NCBI RefSeq assembly: GCF_050947875.1
Contig: NC_134570.1
Coordinates: 106,710,622 to 106,774,621 of the forward strand
Direction: 5' to 3'
DNA from: Dermacentor variabilis
Taxonomy: Eukaryota; Arthropoda; Arachnida; Ixodida; Ixodidae
DNA: 64,000 nucleotides
Shown: piece by piece, positions 33,605-46,100 of the stretch
Numbering within the stretch: the first letter of the stretch is position 1
Layout: each line of letters begins with the position of its first letter
Position numbers and translations under genes: made by a program
Notes under the pieces: model-generated
The model's database searches: none
Told to the model about the DNA's origin: nothing
The model's input: the letters and a program-made list of their open reading frames with translations, nothing else

Positions 33605-33871
33605 ACACTTTGCCACAATAATAATATTTGGGGTTTTACGTGCCAAAAAACCACTTTTTGATTATGAGGCACCCCGTAGTGCAGGACTACGGAAATTTTG
33701 ACCACCTGGCGTTCTTTAATGTGCACCTAAATCTAAGTAAACGGGTGTTTTTCGCATTTCGCCCCCATCCAAATGCGGCCGCCGTGGCCGGGATTCGATC
33801 CCGCGACCTCGTGCTCAGCAGCCCAACACCATAGCCACTGAGCAACCACGGCGGGTGACACTTTGCCACAA
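33605..33871 (-). mobile_element. Ruka-like tRNA-derived SINE with 14-bp target-site duplication
   Basis: ACACTTTGCCACAA is duplicated at 33605-33618 and 33858-33871. The body (33619-33857, minus strand) starts with a tRNA-like head: a 9-bp acceptor-type stem (CCGCCGTGG with CCACGGCGG), A box TTGCTCAGTGG, a CTGCTGA loop resembling tRNA-Ser(GCT), and B box GGATCGAATCC. A body follows with TGCACATTAAAGAACGCC and GGTGCCTCATAATCA, and a short AAT-type tail. Similarity to a serine tRNA matches what is reported for the tick SINE Ruka; the family name is from memory. Non-coding RNA polymerase III element, mobilised by a LINE in trans. Confidence 0.88.
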
Positions 33872-34002
33872 ATCACCACTCCTCCGAAGAAGCGCTTTAC
33901 GGAATGACAAGAACCCAACATAGCCTAGCACAAGAGGAAATATGAAGCAAGGTGGGAAGGACGATCGAGAAGCTCGGATTAAACAGCCCTCCTCGACACC
34001 GC

Positions 34003-34003
<1 letters not shown>

Positions 34004-34093
<90 letters not shown>
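34004..34093. repeat. (GAAA)n microsatellite
   Basis: Near-perfect tetranucleotide run; the Lys-Glu and Phe-Leu-Ser frames across it are artefacts. Confidence 0.97.
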
Positions 34094-34094
<1 letters not shown>

Positions 34095-34899
34095 GAAACG
34101 CCCGGACCACACATATTTCTTCCCCCAAACGACAGCATTTTACCTTTAAGCCTCTCGCTTACTCAGTCGAGCCGCAAAACCACGCCGGGCCGAGAAATGA
34201 AGCGCAGGGTGAGTGGGAAGAAAGACAGAAGCTTTTAACGCGTATTTCCTTTTTCATACTGCGGAAAAAAGAAAACACACCGGGCACCACGACCGTAAAG
34301 ATTAAAAATACAGGCAAAGCTCACGATTACGGCGAAATGCATACTCTATAGCGTATAAAAGACCCACACTGCGAAATCACCGGACATAAAACAACCGTAC
34401 CGGGCAGAGGGAGGACTGTATAGTATATCTCCAGAGATTTGAGATTTCACTGCTCCGCTTTGCACAAAAATATAGGTACAGAATAGAGAGAAAGAGAAAG
34501 CAGTAGCAGGAATGGTCACGGTGGTGAGGAGACTGACAAGCACAATCCTGTCCTAAGCACACAGAACCACCACAAACACGAACACCGCCTAGCACGAACA
34601 ACAAACGCCGCGACCACAACGTACATACACAGATAAAGGACAAGGCAGCGCGCCAAGCGTGTCCCTACGACCACGCACCACAATCGAAAGAGATATAAAA
34701 GAATGCAAACACTCTGCATCGGTGCTGGAGTGGCTCAAAAAATTGTTGCAGCAGTGGTCGGGGAGCGCTTGTATACCGCACGCCGGACGGAATGGAAGAG
34801 AAAAAAAAAGACAATACGAGAAAATAAAATAAAGGAACAGACGGAAGAGGGAGGCAGTTTCGGCCGCACGGGAAATAAAACACGACGAGCACGATAAAT
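34094..34899. other. No gene seen
   Basis: Purine-rich, with no recognised feature. The minus-strand frame 34589-35092 is cysteine/serine/phenylalanine-rich and not recognisable. Confidence 0.45.
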
Positions 34900-35488
34900 C
34901 GTCGCCGCAAGGACCGCTCCCCGTGCGGCTTGCTTTTCGCGGAGGGCCTCGCGAATCACTGCAGCCCGACCTCGACGCCGCGGCCATACGTGCACCTCCT
35001 TTCAAAAGCTTCTCGTCGTCCCGGATTTTATACGACGCCGAAAGCGCGACGAAACAAAACACACACACACACACAGACAAAGCAAAAAACACAGTCGTTC
35101 GGTGGCAGAACCGAAATGTATGGGAGACGGGAGCGACGTCTACAGTCCACTTGGCAGCAAAACAAGACGTACTACCGCTGCTCTGCTGTACACCGCTCGG
35201 ATTTCTGCCGCCACATTATAAGTCAGTTTGGACTCCGCACTCGCCGCTAAGTTGGCCCGGACCGGCGCACAATCGCGTTGCGCAGCGCGCGTAGAACGTT
35301 TAAAGACCCCGAGCAAGCGAAATAGCACAAAACCGTGATCAAACTAATGCCCTGTGCAACAAACGCGAGGCCCGAAACTAATGCGTTGCACTCTACCCTT
35401 CTTTTTTTTATTATCATTATTACTGTTTTTCTCGTTCGCTCCGGACCACTGCGCAAGCTCCGCCGCGCGGATTTGGCCGCGACCGCGC

Positions 35489-35496
35489 TATAAAAA
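35489..35496 (+). promoter_or_regulatory. TATA-like box
   Basis: TATAAAAA flanked by strongly GC-rich sequence on both sides. A 13-codon ATG frame starts at 35527, about 38 bases downstream. Candidate core promoter only. Confidence 0.3.
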
Positions 35497-37228
35497 GTCG
35501 GCAGCGGCGAATCGAGACCGGGCTTCATGTACAGCTCGGCGTGTAAGCGGGCGCACCAGGCCGCGTAGAAAGCGCCGTGTCGCCACGCCGACCACAAATT
35601 TTAACCCCTCTCTCACGCCGCATCGACCGCGGTCTCAACCTCGCTGCCCTGTACGCCCACCCCCCCGCCTCCCCCGCCCTTCCTTCGACGCGAGTGCTCT
35701 ACCGACCGACCGTCTTTCGCAAGAAAGCACCGCACTATCGCGAGCTGCAACCACCGAAGAAGACACTGCAAAGAAATGTGCTGAAGCGAAAGGGGGGAAT
35801 ACGTAGAGCGGGGGGTGGGGGGAAGCATCGTTGCCCAACCGCGCATTGCCCGCAAAAAGTTTCGACCGTACACCACCACAAGTGGGATGATCGATCCGGA
35901 AACGCGACTACAAAAAAGAGATAAACAACAAAGTAAACGTACAAGAAAGCACTATGACAATACGGCATGTTCAAGAAATGAGCAGGGGAAAAGGGGGGGG
36001 GGGATGAGGGCGGGCATGGGGATTGCGGGCTCAGTTTTATCGCGCTTTAGAAAACCGCGCGAGACGAGACAATGATCGTCGTCGTCGTTCCACAAAAACG
36101 CCGAGGGGCAGTTGATATCCTTCTTTTTTCTTCGTGTCTTACCGGCTCGGCTCAACTTCGCGAAATAATAGAATCACGCCACGACATAAATGGAGCGTCG
36201 GTCAAGGGAAACGAAGAAAATTACAGAATAAGAAGATTAAAAAAAGAAGAATAAACCCCGCGCAACTGCCACCAAGCTTCCCTGCGAGGTCACAATGGAG
36301 CCGCGGCCGCCAGAAAGATTTCTCGGCGCGGAGCCGTCGAACGGCCGCCAGAGATTTCCCTCCCCATTAACCTCTCTCGCCCCGAACTATAACACAGCCC
36401 GCGCGAGCAGTCTGTTGAGCCTCGAGGGCTCTGCGAGCCGCAGTCATTCAAAAGAAGAGGCAAAAAGGAGGGGAAGCACTGCAGCTAGCAACACGAGAGG
36501 GAAGAAGATCTGCAGCGCCAGCCGAGCGCAAGAATCGCAGAGGCGCGCCGCCGAAGCGGGAAGAAGCGGAGAGAAAGAGGAGCGGGCACAGGCGTTTAAA
36601 CCTGATCTCGCTCCTCGCCCATCTCTCTGCTCCCGCCGTCCCGCTTTAGGGATAGCGTCATGCGAAGGCAGTTGCTGCTGCGGCGGCGGCACGGCCGAGA
36701 GGCTTCCCCCCCCCCCTTTTTTTTATCTCGCTCGCTTCTCTCTCTTCCCTCCCGAAGTAGACGGCAGCGGTGGCGGTCAATTTTCGAGCACGCCGCGCCA
36801 CCACTCGAATCTCCGGCCTAATCCGCGATTCCCTCATACTCCCATCTCCGCAAATGCCCTTTTCTTCCCCATTTTGCTTGCCTTCTGTATACGCTACATG
36901 AAGCAAAAACAGAGGTCGCAGACAAGTTGTCAACTGCGAGACAGTGCCCCCCCCCCCCGCGCCGCCCCAAAGAAGACTCGAAACAAAACACTTACGAAAG
37001 CAGGCAGCCCGAACGACTTGCATCTGGAAAAGAGAGAGAGAAAGAGCTTCTAGGGAAACACTTGAAGCGACAAAAGGAGGTCTTCGCAGAAGAGAGGGGG
37101 AGAGAGCGGTTCGAACTAGGGACAATGAGGGCGCGGTTGAGCGGCGAGACGTAACGCGGTGAGTGAGGGTGGTGGTATTTATTGGGGGTATTCGCCGAGA
37201 GTTCTGGGGCGCTCGAGTCGGCGGCGGG

Positions 37229-37235
37229 TATAAAT
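37229..37235 (+). promoter_or_regulatory. TATA-like box
   Basis: TATAAAT within GGCGGG...CTGGCCG context in the CpG-rich block. No convincing downstream reading frame. Confidence 0.28.
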
Positions 37236-38261
37236 CTGGCCGTAGCTGATCCCCGGCGTGGCAGCTAGAATCCCGAGGCTTAAGCCTCTCGCACGCACGC
37301 GCGCACGCGGAGCTACGCCACACAGAGGCGAGCACGCGGCGACTTCTCCATCCTCCCTCTGCCCTGCGTCGCCTGCTGCCTACAAGGGCCGCCTGTATAC
37401 CACCGCAAGCAGTAGCTATAGAGAGAACGGTGCAGGGGGGAAGAGGGAGGAGAGAGAACTGAAGTCTGGAATCTCGACTTTCCATCGCGAGACAACGGCG
37501 AGGCCTGAGAAGTAGTGGCGGCGCGGGAGGACGGTTCGTAGAGCGCGGCCAGGCGTGAACGTTGCTCGCTCCATCCGGCGAGTGGCGCGGTGCGCTTGAC
37601 CGGACCGCGGCGGTGGCGGTGCTTCTCTGGCACGAACGGCGCGCGGTGGTGTGGCACTTGTGTTTCTTCGTAGCATCTCTCCTATCCCCCTTCTTTACCA
37701 CTGCCCAGCTCCGAGATCATAAACGTACACGAACCACAGATGTCGTGGCCGATCGACCAACTCGTCGCTCGGTCTTCGACTAGCCGCTTCTCGAGTATGT
37801 ACGTGCATGACTCCGCAGGGACGGTAGCACGTCAGCCGTGGAATCGAGTGCGCCCTGGCTCGCTTGAAGACTGACCCTCTTTCCGCCCTTCGGACCCCTT
37901 CTCCCCGCCTGCGATCCCGCAATGTTTCCTGTTCCTCTGTGCCACGTCCCTCTTCTCATGCTCGCTGATATCACTTTTTTTCTCGGCTCCTTCTTGGCCA
38001 GTGCCACCGCCAACGAAGTTCGGCTCGGAGTGGGCAGTACAGACTTTTTGTCTTTCTTTCTTTCTTTCTTTTTGTTCTTTTTCGCAGTTGACGAGGCAGG
38101 GCGTTGAACGCATCGCCACAGCTCGTCCACTGAGCCCGCTCCCTAAGCATGCGATGCTCGATACCACTCAACGGATTGAACGGTGCTTCCTCAGCTCCTC
38201 CCTCAGCGGCCCTCGAGATTTCTCGTGTCACTAACTCAGGACAACTCGTTGCAATGTGAGG

Positions 38262-38265
38262 ATAG

Positions 38266-38355
<90 letters not shown>
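38262..38355. repeat. Compound microsatellite (CT)n-(TA)n
   Basis: CT run to about 38312, then TA run to 38355; mirror image of the 10.2-kb tract. Confidence 0.96.
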
Positions 38356-38356
<1 letters not shown>

Positions 38357-38706
38357 GCTCAACCAGAAATAGAGAAGAGTCGTTTTCTCTCTGCTTCACA
38401 TGCTATATTTCCCTAATATTCCTCTCCTTTGTGTCGCCGGCCGTGCCATGCCGTATTATGGGCTCAGTGGCACGCGCCGGATGCTGGAGCGCTGGACTGG
38501 CGCGGTATTCTGGAAGGCTTTGGGTATTGGTGCGAAAAACAGCTTCTAATATATTTTTAGATAAAGAAAGCAAACAGCTACATTTTTATGCGGTTAAAAC
38601 AAGAGAAAAATGTAAAAATGAAAAAAAAATGACTCGCCGTTCCGGCCCTACTGGCCCTACGAAAGTGGATGTCCAGCGAAGCTGCATTAAAAACCACCAC
38701 CACTGC

Positions 38707-38709
<3 letters not shown>
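38356..38709. other. No gene seen
   Basis: A-rich patch near 38620; nothing supportable. Confidence 0.5.

Positions 38710-38793
<84 letters not shown>
38710..38793. repeat. (TA)n microsatellite
   Basis: Uninterrupted TA run. Confidence 0.97.
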
Positions 38794-38796
<3 letters not shown>

Positions 38797-38929
38797 ATTG
38801 TAAATTGCCGTTTCTTTTTGCCTTTGCCGCTCCTCGTAATTACCCATAGCAGTGCTGCAAGAACAGTGAAATGAGTTGCTACGCTTATTATTTTGTACAT
38901 GAAAGCCTAGTGACGTCACTCGCCGCGTC

Positions 38930-38957
38930 GCAAGCTGCCGCGGAGACGGCAGCTTGC
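38930..38957. repeat. Perfect 11-bp hairpin
   Basis: GCAAGCTGCCG and its reverse complement around a 6-base loop; a TGACGTCA palindrome lies just upstream (38911-38918). Confidence 0.85.
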
Positions 38958-39287
38958 GCAACAGTAATCTTTACCGGAAAACGCATGCGGGGGCGCTACG
39001 TGCTTCGCATTATTATCAGGAGCGCCTTATCATCAGTTATGTTGTTCGGATGCTTGTTTTGCGCTTGTTCTTTATTGAAACGAATGCTGTTCTTTATGCA
39101 CGATGCGTGATTCCAAATTATGTGTTCAATTTTCGCTTTACTTTGTTGAGTGCTTTAAGCATGCTTCACCTACGCCGCGGGTCTGCACGGTGTTGTACAA
39201 CCTTCGAGATCGGCGCGCATATTTGCCCACGGACATGGTTCCGTATATTGCAGACCAACGAGACGCTAACAGCTTCTCTGTAAAGCT

Positions 39288-39362
39288 TACTACAATAAGG
39301 GTTCGATCCTTTGACTTAGAGTTTACAAGCCGAGCATCTTACTACTACGCCACGTCGGAATT
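39288..39362 (-). repeat. tRNA-like SINE head, degenerate
   Basis: The minus strand reads GACGTGGCGTAGTAGTAAG (A-box-like), CTTGTAA (anticodon-loop position) and GGATCGAACCC (B box). The arms do not pair well, so it is not a working tRNA gene. Confidence 0.45.
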
Positions 39363-39516
39363 GCAGGATGATCAGTGAATAATTTACCATATCAACACCC
39401 AGGCACAGGTTCAATTGGTGTGTACATGTATCGCACAGTCATGGTCGATGCACTTTGACCCCGCAGCTAAATATTACGCCTCTATCAGAAAGAGAAAGTT
39501 GTTATCCATATTGGAC

Positions 39517-39868
39517 AGGAGTGCCTCGAGTGGCCAGTCGCGCGGCAATTTTGCGTGTATTCGCGGGCTTCTTTCACGCCCGCAAGAAATACTTATGTGT
39601 AGCACGTGTCAAGCAAGAGAAAGCTGTATCGGGAGTTTTTCGTGTCGCTCTACAATTTTCTCATCAACACTTTTCACCTAATTATAATATTCGAGAAGTT
39701 GATTAATTAACTAAGGCTAATTACGTAATTAGGCGGAAAGCAAAAAAAAAAATAATCGGAGTGTCTCAAAGCGACGACAAACAGCATTACCTTGGTTCGG
39801 TCCAGTTACATGGCATTTGCATATTTTTAAGGTTTGGCTCAAGCTACGTGAAACACCCTGTATAGGCA
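39517..39868. mobile_element. Half copy of the long-arm MITE found at 56.4 kb
   Basis: Shares the order CGCGCGGCAATTTTGCG, TATTCGCGGGCTTCTTTCACGC, AAGCTGTATCGGGAGTTT, AATTAGGCGGAA, ACCTTGGTT and CACCCTGTATA with the right arm of 56429-57069. The left arm is missing, so this is a deletion product. Open frames here are chance. Confidence 0.75.
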
Positions 39869-40739
39869 GTATAAGGTCTGCCGTGCTTTCAGAAGCTTAA
39901 GGCGGGTATTCTGCATTGATCTATAAAACGAAGCCAAAAATGAATGTTACCAGGTCAGTGTACCACGGGATACAAAGAAATGAGAGTTCCATTTGTGAGC
40001 CGAGGTGCACCTTTATTTTTGTAGTTGGCTGATACGTGTGATAATGTCGTCTGCGTCCGATTACTTGCGCTTGTTCGTGCTCGCAGTTTGTTCAGTTTTG
40101 GAACTTTATGTGCAAGTTCTGATGTCGGAATGCCTCTCCTGAGTTATGCTTTCACTTGCAAAACGGCAAAGTGAAGCCCTCGCTTGTATTTGCTAAGAGC
40201 TGTGCGGGTTTCTTTCAATGCGATGCGGCGCCTGCATCAAGTATACCTAGACCGTGCTTAAGTGGTGATGTCCTTGGTGACGTTAGATACTCGTGTGCTG
40301 GCAACTTATTTGTGTTATAGTGCGCGCAGCGTTTGTTGTTACCTTTCACCTAGTTTTCTCTATGTTTATTTCTTTCCTCAGTAGTCTTCGGGACACTGAG
40401 ATAGCCGGCCCTATAGAGGTTTGACCTTTCCATTTGGAAAGGCAAATGTCAAATGGTCCTTTCCATTTTTATTCACATCATCATCAAAGAACAAGGATTC
40501 CCTTCAGTCCATTAAGATGTTTTCCCTGCACTCTCTTGTTCTCACTGTGCTGAAAGAACGCAAGTACGAGTTAGCAATGCATAAAAATATCACTAAAAAA
40601 CGATAGAGGGTACAAAATGACATACGATAGACACCGGTCGTTACAGTAAGAAATTCGGGTGTCTACTGTCGCAGTGCGCGATGACTCACATATATAGCAA
40701 CGACAAATTTTGCTGGCGACTGCTTCTATTTTTCTGTCA
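39869..40739. other. No gene seen
   Basis: Nothing supportable. Confidence 0.5.
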
Positions 40740-40885
40740 TTGGGCGAGATGCAAAAACACCCATGTGTCTTTAATTAATGTGCACGTTAAGGAACCCCAA
40801 TTGCTCAACTTAATCCGGAGTCCCCAACTACGACGTGCCTTATAATCAGATCGTGGTTCTCGCACATAAAACTCGATATTTCATT
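40740..40885 (+). mobile_element. Ruka-like SINE fragment, tRNA head missing
   Basis: GGGCGAGATGCAAAAACACCC, the TGCACGTTAAGGAACCCC block and GTGCCTTATAATCAGA correspond in order to the body of the 33.6-kb SINE (opposite strand there). 5' truncated and diverged. Confidence 0.7.
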
Positions 40886-41399
40886 TCAACAGGCGCAATC
40901 AGCCATCTTACATTCAGGTCCATCCCAGAAATTCCCCAACCGCGTCGGTCGAGGTCGACATTCGAAGTATACCGAGGCAGAATAAGAGTCATCAGCACTG
41001 AGTCATCGGATGTACTCGTTGTTATCGAGTGACAATGGCGCCTGTATATGCGCATTTAGCCTGATACGACTTATCACCCGTTACATAGCACAACATTTCA
41101 AATCTTTGAAAAGTTGAGGCTCCTTGGTTTTATAAGGAGTAACCAGTTCTATTAATTCATTTGCCTTCTAGGACCAGAGGTCACGTGTAACCATGCTTCC
41201 TTTTTTCTTTTTTTAATTGCACCTTCTGCTCATTTATTTACTAATGAAGTCGTTTAAGCACCCTCTCGGGACAGAAACACGGAGTGTTGGGCAGCACATC
41301 GTACGAATAGATGCACAGTCGTGGCCCGTTGAAATTGTCACTTTGTTGCCGGTAAGCCACAGCGGTATCTGGTCAGTGGCCATGGACAGTAGTGCCAGT
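40886..41399. other. No gene seen
   Basis: Nothing supportable. Confidence 0.5.
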
Positions 41400-42780
41400 G
41401 GCCGATACAGGGAGAACCACACAAGCGCTGCTTCGTCGTATGGTGTGCGTGGCGCTCGCGTCAACGCAGCCGGTCAAACGTGGCGTGGTCAGGGTGCATA
41501 TATAGCAATAGGCTCTTCTCCTATAGGAAGACATGTCTTGAAATTGCAGGGACAATGACAACTAGCGTGCACGACGATAGGAAGTTATAATTCGACGAGT
41601 CCAGCGAACCCCTGCGCCGGTCAGAGATCCATAGAACACAGGCCGGTGCGAAGTGGAGGAATTCCAGGCGAACAAAACTCGAGCTTCGTCTCCGCTACAT
41701 AGCTCTGCAAACCCCTTAACAGCAATACTTTGCTGCTCGTGGCGTGCCCCGAACAACCCCATTTTGCACGCAGCTGGCCTGTCCCAATGGTACTGAGCGA
41801 GCGAAAAGCAGTAGCTGATGGGACGGAGGAGGTTCCCGGTGCGATGTCCTTTCTTTGCCTCCGGCCCACTTCCTTGCCGGTCGGAAGTGGACAGAAGTGC
41901 CGGCGCCACACTTGCTCTCAGAAGGACTTCGCGTGAGCTACAGCGACCTCCGCCTTTTCTCGGCGCTCCACGCAAGCGGCTTGACACGGGTCGTGTGGGA
42001 CGACAGCTATAGCCATCATCACCCACCCAACGCTTTACGTACTTTTTTTGTTTTTGGCGTTGTGTGTGTGTGGCTTCGCTCATCGTGTATATATGTACCA
42101 CAACGCCGAACGCAAGCACGCACTCGTCGAGCCTGCAGCCTTTGAAGAACGCGGACGAAATGAATCGTGGCGGTCGCGCTACTGTGTGGTCGCGCCGGGC
42201 CCGTTTTCCGTGGCGGTACAGCGCGCTGCACTCCGCTCGCTCTGCGAGCAAGAAGGGGAAGCGAGCGCCACGCGTCGCATGGCAAATAGGAAGTGCCTGG
42301 CTTTCAGCGCCCTGGTTCCGCGGCGGCACTTCCGGCGTCACTTCCGGTTAGGCTTCCGGTCGGGCAGTTTGCGGCTTTTAGGGTCCCTTGCGGGCGAGAT
42401 ACGAGGCCCCCTTGCGGCCGACGCCTCTCTTTCTGTCTCTCTCTCTCGCTGCATGTTTGCTTCCACGCCAGCGAGCCAAGGCTGAGGCGGTGGTGCCCGG
42501 ACCTCGAGAAGGACAGCATCGGACCACGATACGGGGGTGGCATGAACGGCACGCGTTGTCGGAAGAGCGCGGACGTGTGTATTATGCATGACGCGCGGCT
42601 CGTCGCCGACCGTTTTCTGAAAGAGAAGCCCGAACTGCCATTGTGCGCGCATTTCTTCTGCGTCCGGCCACGATGACGTTGTTCACGCAGAAGAGCCGGC
42701 AGCGAGTCGTTAAGCACAGACCTTGCGCGGCCACAATTCGGCACGCCTTGGTCGCGATTCGCAGTGGACGTTTCTTGCTT
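41400..42780. other. GC-rich block without a recognised gene
   Basis: Overlapping frames on both strands (up to 259 codons on the minus strand at 41562-42341) are Arg/Ser/Ala-rich and have no recognisable domain. Repeated CTTCCGG words lie near 42325-42365. Possible CpG island; no gene can be supported. Confidence 0.4.
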
Positions 42781-42899
42781 TTTTTTGTACCCTTTTATCT
42801 TTATGATGCCTACTCTTAAATCTCACAAAGTATAGCCGCTCTCTATATATTTTGAAGATCTTGGGAGTATATTGTCGGCTTTATGTGTGACAATAAGCT

Positions 42900-43167
42900 T
42901 TGAGAGAGAGAGAGAGGGGAGAGGAAAGGGAAAGGCAGGGAGGTTAACCGGAGGGGAAGATCCGGTTTGCTACCCTACGCTGGGGAAAGAGGGGAGGGGG
43001 AGGCAAAGTGATAACAAAGTAGACATAAAGAAAGAAAAGAGCATAGACATACAATCACAATCGGTCACTGTCGCCGCATACTGTCCCCGCTCAGCACAGT
43101 ATCACTTGCAGCACTCTAAACATATGTTGATGCTACAGCCGCTTGTCCAATTCTATAGTCCTTAAAT
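42900..43167 (-). pseudogene. Older I-type LINE: end of ORF2 and 3' untranslated region
   Basis: On the minus strand the frame coming from 47963 continues here for a few codons (ELDKRL) and stops. The following 3' untranslated part contains the family landmarks TAGCAAACCGG and GGTTAACCTCCCTGCC and ends in CT repeats. It has been separated from its coding half by 4.8 kb of inserted LINE. Confidence 0.8.
43152..43167. repeat. Target-site duplication of the younger I-type LINE, 5' copy
   Basis: TCTATAGTCCTTAAAT at 43152-43167 recurs exactly at 47947-47962, bracketing the LINE. Confidence 0.9.
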
Positions 43168-46100
43168 GGGAGGAGAAAAAGAGGAAGACAAAGTGATTCT
43201 TTGATAGAACGCTTCTACGTTTGTCTCCGCTTTTTCGCTTTGTTTTCCTGCATTTCTGGGAGCTGCCGCTCCCTCCTTGCGGCAATGGATGAAGAAATCT
43301 CCGAGGACTTTCCTGATGTGCAGCCGTCAGGTCGGCTAGCGTCCAGGAAACGTGGAAGTGCGTCAAGCGCTACAGACAGCGAGGCCACTGAGATATGTTC
43401 GGACAGCTACGACTCATCGGACGATGACTTCCAGGTCGTGATGAGTAGATCAGCGAAAAGAAGACTACTGCAGGCATCTTCGTCGCCAAGTGCTTCTACC
43501 GTGAAGAGTGCACCGCTGCGCTGGCCGCACACTGTGCTCTTCATACCCGTGGACCCGGCGACCAATTTGCGGCTCCTCAACAGGCAGGTCCTCTCTTCCT
43601 TACTTGAGAGAATCGCACCAAACGAGATTAAAGACGTGCGAATAAACTCGCGGAAGAATGTCCTGGCAGTTGATGTTTTACATCGCAGCGCCCTACAACA
43701 CTTACGTAATATAACTGATATCGACAATGTAAAGGTGCGATCACTGATCCCCACAGGCGGCGATGGTACTGCGGGCGTCATTTATGACGTCGACGTTGCC
43801 ATTTCTAATGACGACTTGCCAACGTTGATAAAGCCAACGACAGAAGGCACTTTCATTACAAGGATTTCCAGATTGGGAAACACACGCTGTGTGAAGATTT
43901 TGTTTGAAGGAGACAGCCTTCCTTCCCACGTCAAAGTAGGACATGTCCGCCATCCAGTACGACCATTCGTACCGAAGCCCCTCCAGTGTTTCAAATGTTG
44001 CAAGATTGGCCACGTGAAGGGTGTCTGTGTGAACAACGTCGTGTGCCCGCGGTGCTCTGAGTCTCATTCAGAAGACGCCTGCAACGCACATGTTCTAAAA
44101 TGCCCTAACTGCAGTGGTCCTCACAAGGCCTCATCAAAGGATTGCCCGCGGATGCGGACGGAATTCACCATTCTAAAACGAATGGTGCGGGACAATTCAA
44201 CGCATCGAGAGGCTGCTACCGCTGTACGGCGACGTCGGCATCGACACAGAAAACGTTCGCGAAATTCCGAAACTGCAGATAGGTACACGCCAGCTACCGT
44301 CAGAAGGACTGCCGCATCACCACACTGCGCCACCAAGACAGATACAAGGAAAGAAAACAAAGCGGGGAGGCTCGCCCGTCCTGAAGAATGGCCTGAGCTA
44401 CCGAGCGCACATCTCCCTGCTAAGTTACCTCAAAACGCACCGACTTCCATGGCTTCTGCACCTGTTGAAGCGACGCTGATTGATGATCTCCAGGTCATCA
44501 ACATTCTGCGGTCGCTCATGAATGCCATTCGCGTTATGCTTACCAACATGAAGTCTTCGTCTGCGCAAAGCGCACTACAGGTGCTGGACACTTTGAGTCC
44601 AGTACTTGCAGCTCTTGGTTAAAATCATGGCTCTCCAGAAGCCGTCGTTTCGTGAAGAAGTCCGAAACGTGTCGATATTTCAGTGGAACGCCAGAGGACT
44701 GAAGTCGCGCATGTCGGACTTTCGACAGTTTGTGTTCACGAATAAGTTCCCAATCATCGTCATCTGCGAGCCCTTATCGGATAACATCAGACTGTCCGGG
44801 TATGAGTGTTTCATGTCAGCCACCCACGGAGAATGCAGCAAGATCATCGTATTCATGCGACGTGATCTTACGTGTGTCCATCACCCAGTGTCGCCTGACC
44901 AAGAAAACCAATACGTATGTCTGACAGTAAAGAAAGGCAAGCTCACTTTCACATTAATTGGAGCCTACATATCGCCCTCAAGTCGGCTGGACTGCGAGAG
45001 ATTACGGCGAATCATGACGGCGACTCCGCAGCCTTTGGTGATTACTGGAGATTTTAATGCCCACCACCATCTCTGGGGAAGTTCGAAGATAAACTCGAGA
45101 GGCAGAAAATTAGTGTCATTTGCCTCCGAACAAGAACTGTGCTTGTTAAATGATGGAAGCCCCACCTTCCTGCGTGGAACTGCCTACTGTAGCTGCCTGG
45201 ACCTGACCTTTGTTTCACGCTCTTTCACTAGAAAGGTCAGGTGGTTTCCGGATATTGAAACGCGGGGAAGTGACCACCTACCCACTTATCTTAGGGTTGA
45301 AGGGTTGACGGACTCCAGGTTAGCCGGCGTCACACACTGTATCGACTGGCCAATGTTCAAGTCAATTGTCGAAGACGGCTGTCGTGATGACTTGTCCTCT
45401 AGCCTAGAGGACATCATAAAAGGTGCCCTAGAGGTTGCGAAACATTCGCTTCTGAGAACGTATACACGCACCGAATACGACATCGAGCTAGAGAAGCTTC
45501 GTGCAATTCGTCGTCGTGCAGAGCGAAGATACAGGCGCACGAAGTCTGTACATGACTTGAGGTTGGCCAGAAGAACTCAAAAGAAGATTCAGCGTCGCAT
45601 GGACAAACTCGCATCGCAAAGATGGAAATCATTCTGCGAATCTTTGGATCCACGAAAACCTTTGTCTCACATATGGAGAACTGTTCGTGGTCTCCGTGGA
45701 ACCCCTCAGCAGCGCCACCCTTTTAAGTCTTTGGCCCTTCACCAACAATGCAGCGAGATTGACGTAGCGGAAGCTTTCTGCAGGAGGATTGCTGGCGAAA
45801 CTAGTTCCGCTGGAACATCGACGCTCCACCACTCACCGGTTTCACGCGACCCCCGCATGGATAGTCCTTTCTCCATGGACGAGCTCGAAGCTGCACTGGC
45901 CATGTGCAAGCGTTCATCTTCACCAGGACCCGACGGTATAACCTACCGTGCCCTATGTAATCTTGGCGAAGAGGCTCGCAAAGAGCTCCTGCTCTTGTTC
46001 AACAGCTCCTGGCAGACAGGTACGGTTCCGCAGGAATGGAAGACCAGTCGCCTAATTCCACTACTCAAGCCTGGCAAGTCGCCTGTAGACATTGCATCAT

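Larger units (their letters stand above)
34900..38264. promoter_or_regulatory. CpG-rich block, possible promoter or 5' region of a host gene
   Basis: Over 3 kb of GC- and CpG-rich sequence with few repeats, unlike the rest of the window. It has homopurine and C or G runs (35990-36002, 36706-36715, 36946-36957) and two TATA-like boxes (35489 and 37229). Long frames on both strands (up to 347 codons) are low-complexity and overlap each other, so coding is doubtful. This is what an arthropod promoter with non-coding first exons could look like; the direction is unknown. Confidence 0.4.

Noticed and set aside
33897..34138. Phe-Leu-Ser repeat protein
   Set aside because: Translation of the (GAAA)n microsatellite complement.
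36658..37701. 347-codon frame on the minus strand
   Set aside because: Low-complexity Arg/Ser/Pro/Ala sequence in CpG-rich DNA, overlapped by other long frames on both strands and without a domain.
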